DNA from: Seongchinamella sediminis
GTDB taxonomy: Bacteria > Pseudomonadota > Gammaproteobacteria > Pseudomonadales > Halieaceae
Direction of reading: 5' to 3'
Assembly: GCF_003457605.1 (NCBI RefSeq)
Contig: NZ_QRAN01000003.1
Coordinates: forward strand, 186,001 to 250,000
DNA length: 64,000 bases
Position numbers and translations under genes: made by a program. This document shows, piece by piece, positions 61,076 through 64,000 of the stretch. Under the pieces are notes generated by a model that saw only the letters and a list, made by a program, of their open reading frames with translations, was not told the origin of the DNA and searched no databases. Position 1 is the first letter of the stretch. Each line of letters begins with the position of its first letter.

Positions 61076-62110
61076 TCAAGCCCGCCCTGCGGCGACCAGT
61101 CGCTCCACCGGTGAGCGCAACCACGCGGCGGCGACCTGGCGGTAATCCGGCACCGACTCAAGCGTGGCGGCGAGCGCCGGCTTGATATCGGCTTCGCCAT
61201 ACTGCAGCAGCGCCTGGGAAGGCGCCAGGTCGATGGCGTTGTCCTCCAGCAACAGGTCATCCAGGCGGGCAAAATCCAGCCCCGATTTCTCCCCTACCAG
61301 CCGCATGGCCATGGCGCCGACCCGGGTCATGCCGCTGAACAAACCGCTGGGCAGCCGCATCACCGAGTCCTGAGACTTGCCACTGAGTTCTCCCAGGTGA
61401 AGTAACATATCATCCCAGCTGAGATTGCAATCGCCCACGGGTACGCTGATGCTGGCCTCAGGATGCTGCAGGGCCCCCGACACGGCTTTACCGATATTCT
61501 CTGCACTGATCGCCACGGCACCGCCAGAGGGGGCGACCAGCGGCCGCGAGAAGCGTACATAGTTGACCAGCGCCGACCATTGAGAGGGCTTGCCCCGGCT
61601 GCAGCCGAACACCCAGGGAATCTCCAGCACGGTGGCGATGAAGTTACCCCTGGAAACCTCCAGTGCCATGTCGCTCTGGGCGACGCGCGAGGCGATGTAG
61701 GGGTGGTGTCGCGTCAATTCGAGTTCGGGGCGCAGGCGGTCGATGCAGGTAAAAATGGAGTTGAGCAGGGCCACATGGGTAATCCCGGTGTCGCAGGCGG
61801 CCAGCAGCACCTTGCGGCAGGTGTCCACGTTCTCGCGAAAGAAGAATTCCCGGGCATCGATATCTGGCCTCACCCGCTCGTCGACGCCGGCGGCATAAAC
61901 CAGTTTGCAGTAAGGCGCCATCAGGTCAGTCAGGGCCGCCTGATCCAGCTCATTGATGTCCCCCCCGACGACCTCTACGCCCTCGGCCACTTCTTTCGTG
62001 GCCCGCCCGGGGTTCCGGCTCAGCACTGCTACCTGGTGCCCCCTGGCGAGAAGTTCCTCAACGATGTAGGAACCCAGAAATCCCGTGCCACCAATAACCA
62101 ACGTTTTCAT
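61076..62110 (-). CDS. NAD-dependent epimerase/dehydratase-family protein
   Basis: This 344-residue protein has the Rossmann motif VIGGTGFLGSYIVEELLARG at the N-terminus, followed by SRNPGRATKEVAEGVEVVGGD. A YIASR segment (HHPYIASRVAQSD) replaces the usual YxxxK, so the catalytic Lys may be missing or moved. GVPWVFG-like phrasing (EIPWVFGCSRGKP) follows. Such proteins reduce, epimerise or act as chaperone-like NAD binders. The ATG at 62110 is the natural start; an in-frame extension to 62293 lacks family similarity. Upstream lies a broken nucleotidyltransferase-fold gene. Confidence 0.78.
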   Translation of the reverse strand: MKTLVIGGTGFLGSYIVEELLARGHQVAVLSRNPGRATKEVAEGVEVVGGDINELDQAALTDLMAPYCKLVYAAGVDERVRPDIDAREFFFRENVDTCRKVLLAACDTGITHVALLNSIFTCIDRLRPELELTRHHPYIASRVAQSDMALEVSRGNFIATVLEIPWVFGCSRGKPSQWSALVNYVRFSRPLVAPSGGAVAISAENIGKAVSGALQHPEASISVPVGDCNLSWDDMLLHLGELSGKSQDSVMRLPSGLFSGMTRVGAMAMRLVGEKSGLDFARLDDLLLEDNAIDLAPSQALLQYGEADIKPALAATLESVPDYRQVAAAWLRSPVERLVAAGRA

Positions 62111-62135
62111 GCAATGCCATCCTGACAGTAAAACA

Positions 62136-62257
62136 AGAACTACGGCTGATGGAGATCGCTGGATCATCGGGCTGGTGGGCGATTCGACTCGATCGATTCC
62201 GCCCAGACGTTTCCGCGGAGTTGGCAAAACGCGAAAACCACTATCGCCCGTAGTTCT
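62136..62257. repeat. Long-spaced imperfect inverted repeat, possible small element
   Basis: AGAACTACGGCTGAT (62136-62150) and ATCGCCCGTAGTTCT (62243-62257) are inverted copies with 13 of 15 matches. They flank 92 bases with no gene. No target duplication is evident. It could be a small non-autonomous element or a structured RNA stem. Confidence 0.35.
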
Positions 62258-62283
62258 GTGGTGCCAGGCAGAGGCTGATGCTG

Positions 62284-62933
62284 CTAGGGACAAGGCGCCG
62301 GGCGAAGGCCGAGCTGCGCCAGCAGCGGGGCAGACAGAGCCTCATCATCGAGCGCCTTGATGCCCTCCTCCATTTCTCGAGCGAACTGGTCATGGAAAAC
62401 CACCGCCGCGTCCAGCGCCAACCACAAGTCAGCGGGGCGCTGATCCAGCAAAACGGCGATCAATTGTTTCGCCTGCTTCACGTCTTTGATGCTCTTTGCC
62501 CGCTGTCCCGGATTCCTTCGCTGGGCCACCACCAGTTTGTGTAGCGCGAACCGGCCCGGAACAGGCCTGACTGAGCTGCCGCGCTCAACACCTTGTAAGC
62601 CTGGTAGGAGATTCCCATGCACCCCTGAGCCACTGCCCCGGCGACCTGACGCTCCAGCATCTCGGCATCCACCCTGGATGCCCCCCAGCGTGCCTTCTGT
62701 TGCTCGATTCTGGCCAGTAGCTCAGGGGTCTCTACTCCCAGGTAGTATCGCTTTTTGGGCTTAGGCAGAGAGTGCTGCAGGTACCAGTGTATGCCTGCCG
62801 AAGACGGCCTTTTTTGGCTGGTGAACGTAAACCCCTCTCCCGTTTGGATGTCCCGGGCCATGGCGTTATCAAGCACCTCCGCATACGCCAGCTGCGCGCT
62901 GCCGGGTAGCTCTGAGTACAACATCCTGGTCAT
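62284..62933 (-). pseudogene. Nucleotidyltransferase-fold protein (GSU2403-like), internally deleted and frameshifted
   Basis: The 5' part, from ATG at 62933, encodes MTRMLYSELPGSAQLAYAEV and later QKRPSSAGIHWYLQHSLPKP and SAAAQSGLFRAG, which match the N-terminal region of GSU2403-type proteins. At about 62550 the frame is lost. A second frame continues with RFALHKLVVAQRR and KQAKQLIAVLLDQRPADLWL, which matches the C-terminal region of the same family. The nucleotidyltransferase core between the two, roughly 130-150 residues, is absent. The gene is therefore a deletion pseudogene. Confidence 0.75.
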
Positions 62934-63063
62934 CTTGATGCCCGATTAAAATAACTTGGCATCAACAAGATGAGAGCGCCTGAAAACCCGGTCGGACCGG
63001 CACCGGTCGAACGGGGCGGCCATCCGCCGCTGCCGGTTAGCGGTTCGCGCGGCGGCCCTAACG

Positions 63064-63094
63064 AAAAAGACCGAGCCTCAATGAGACCCGGTCT
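63064..63094 (-). terminator. Intrinsic terminator of tRNA-Ala
   Basis: On the minus strand AGACCG-GGTCTCA pairs with TGAGGCT-CGGTCT, with two G-U pairs and a 3-base loop, followed by TTTTT. It begins 6 bases after the CCA end. Confidence 0.85.
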
Positions 63095-63099
63095 TGATT

Positions 63100-63175
63100 T
63101 GGTGGAGCTAAGCGGGATCGAACCGCTGACCTCAACACTGCCAGTGTTGCGCTCTCCCAGCTGAGCTATAGCCCC
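63100..63175 (-). tRNA. tRNA-Ala (GGC anticodon)
   Basis: A 76-base minus-strand tRNA with acceptor GGGGCTA pairing with TAGCTCC, including the G3-U70 alanine identity pair. The D-arm region reads TAGCTCAGCTGGGAGAGCG, the anticodon stem is CAACA/TGTTG and the loop CTGGCAG gives anticodon GGC. The T-loop GGTTCGATCC is standard. CCA is encoded. Confidence 0.97.
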
Positions 63176-63407
63176 AAAATTTGATGCTAACTCGTTGATC
63201 TGTCTGGTTTTTTGCCGAAGCAATATCAACGAAGAGGTGCGCATTTTAGTGAGTGCGCCAGGGCCTGTCAAGGCATCTGTCCAAGGAATTGCAGCCACAG
63301 CCACAGGCGCAGCGCCGCCGTCCCGCGGCGCCGGGAAAACAAACCAACGCCGGGAAAACAACGTACACTGCTGCTGCAACGATAACAATTGTCAGGGGGA
63401 TATATCC
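63176..63407. other. Spacer between tRNA-Ala and DUF4345-like gene
   Basis: This 232-base divergent gap must contain the tRNA promoter on the minus strand and a promoter for the membrane protein. A plus-strand frame runs back through it from 63408, but the real start is at the ATG next to AGGGGGAT. No other feature was identified. Confidence 0.4.
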
Positions 63408-63782
63408 ATGCTGGGCAAAGGACTGTTGTGGGCCGCCGGCCTGGTCTTCGCCGTCTACGGTGTCGCCTGTTTCGTCACTCCCGAATTGCCCGCCGGCTAT
63501 GCCGGGCTGGGCATCGGCAGCGGCGATGCCTACGCGGAAATGGCCGCCATGTACGGTGGCCTGCAGTTCGGCTTTGGCCTGTTTCTGCTGCTGGCGGCGC
63601 TGAAGCCCGGCTTCTACCGGGCGGCCCTCACCCTGCTGGTCATGGCCATCGGCTGCCTGGCGGTCGCCCGCCTGCACGCCGCCTGGGACACCGGGTGGAT
63701 GGTGGCCGGCTATACCTGGGGCGCGCTGGCGTTTGAATTCGCGGTGGCAATACTGGCGGCAATTGCGCTGCGCAAACCCTGA
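63408..63782 (+). CDS. DUF4345-like small membrane protein
   Basis: This 124-residue protein has four membrane segments: GLLWAAGLVFAVYGVACFVT, GGLQFGFGLFLLLAALKPG, AALTLLVMAIGCLAVARLHA and FEFAVAILAAIALRKP. The PELPAGYAGLGIGSGDAYAE loop after TM1 and the MYGGLQFGFGLFL phrase are typical of DUF4345 proteins. The function is not known. The ATG at 63408 follows GGGGGA at 8-9 bases. It precedes the SlyD-like gene. Confidence 0.75.
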   Translation: MLGKGLLWAAGLVFAVYGVACFVTPELPAGYAGLGIGSGDAYAEMAAMYGGLQFGFGLFLLLAALKPGFYRAALTLLVMAIGCLAVARLHAAWDTGWMVAGYTWGALAFEFAVAILAAIALRKP

Positions 63783-63832
63783 GCGATGGGTGTAAGATAC
63801 GCCCCCTTTTACCGACTACAGAGCAACAGACA

Positions 63833-64000
63833 GTGAACATAGGCCCCAACAGTGTCGCCGTTTTCCACTACACCCTGCGCAACGAATCCGGCGAGGAACT
63901 GGAAACCTCCCGCGGTGGTGAGCCCAGCGCCTACCTGCACGGGGCCAACAACATTATTCCCGGGCTGGAACAGGCCATGGCCGGCCACGCCGCCGGCGAC
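63833..64000 (+). CDS. SlyD-like FKBP-type peptidyl-prolyl isomerase (partial)
   Basis: The first 56 codons are in the window and the gene runs off the right edge. The frame, from GTG at 63833, gives MNIGPNSVAVFHYTLRNESG, continuing EELETSRGGEPSAYLHGANN and IIPGLEQAMAGHAAGD. YLHGxNNIIPGLExALxG is the conserved SlyD-type FKBP segment, with the GxxxxIPGLE proline-isomerase loop. The product would assist protein folding and may bind metal through a C-terminal His-rich tail not seen here. No ATG start is present. Confidence 0.85.
   Translation, partial: MNIGPNSVAVFHYTLRNESGEELETSRGGEPSAYLHGANNIIPGLEQAMAGHAAGD

Noticed and set aside
60735-61145. 136-codon plus-strand frame downstream of the AraC gene
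   Set aside because: No recognised similarity; it crosses the minus-strand DUF2256 gene and the end of the epimerase gene, which have clear family matches.
62964-63060. GC-rich palindromes near tRNA-Ala
   Set aside because: Short, with many alternative pairings and no associated gene or T-run; treated as background.
1-64000. CRISPR array, phage or complete insertion sequence
   Set aside because: No regularly spaced repeats, transposase, integrase or phage structural genes were seen.

Overview
The window is high-GC, densely packed bacterial DNA with short intergenic gaps; no stretch longer than about 250 bases lacks a gene or remnant. Several features point to a heterotrophic gammaproteobacterium: an FNR/Anr-type regulator, an Lrp-like regulator beside putA, a YbjN homologue, a yejABEF-order peptide transporter, a TonB receptor and a SlyD-like protein. 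The mix of many acyl-CoA synthetases, thiolase-like/DUF35 pairs, a P450 and a TonB-linked hydrolase island resembles marine Halieaceae/Spongiibacteraceae (inference, not a placement).

Layout. 1-3.3 kb: a minus-strand operon of two DUF35 proteins, two Cys-less thiolase-like proteins and the start of an acyl-CoA synthetase. 3.5-11.3 kb: an extradiol-type dioxygenase, small conserved proteins, a periplasmic binding protein, an SDR, an internally deleted AraC regulator, an acyl-CoA synthetase, a cupin and a cytochrome P450. 11.4-15.1 kb: housekeeping and stress genes (panD, a permease, dmeF, an FNR-like regulator). 15.2-24.3 kb: an LLM oxidoreductase, a SnoaL-like protein, a divergent amidohydrolase, three more acyl-CoA synthetases, a zinc alcohol dehydrogenase, and a 27-codon membrane-peptide gene with its own promoter and terminator. 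Together with the first 11 kb this looks like machinery for CoA-dependent breakdown of hydrophobic carboxylates (steroid, terpenoid or aromatic side chains).

24.3-35.7 kb: a membrane protein, a coupled class IV aminotransferase/sulfotransferase-like pair, a nitronate monooxygenase, putA divergent from an Lrp-type regulator, a fatty acid desaturase divergent from a PaaX-type regulator, a nitroreductase remnant, a GNAT, a sulfotransferase and a second Lrp-type regulator. 35.8-41.5 kb: a plus-strand operon for phenylalanine/tyrosine catabolism (HPPD, a VOC protein, an FAA hydrolase, MaiA, a long aromatic amino acid hydroxylase, a dihydropteridine-reductase-like SDR) without a homogentisate dioxygenase.

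41.5-60.6 kb: a large, mostly minus-strand island with a complete Yej-like peptide ABC transporter, an acyl-CoA dehydrogenase, a Baeyer-Villiger-type flavoprotein, three exported amidohydrolases, a TonB-dependent receptor, an exported DUF885 peptidase-like protein, and a divergent AraC regulator with tandem 22-bp-spaced operator-like repeats. This reads as an import and hydrolysis system for peptide-like or N-acylated compounds, and is the best candidate here for an undescribed system. 60.9-64 kb: a DUF2256 mini-protein, an NAD-dependent epimerase, a broken nucleotidyltransferase-fold gene, tRNA-Ala(GGC) with terminator, a DUF4345-like membrane protein and the start of a SlyD-like peptidyl-prolyl isomerase.
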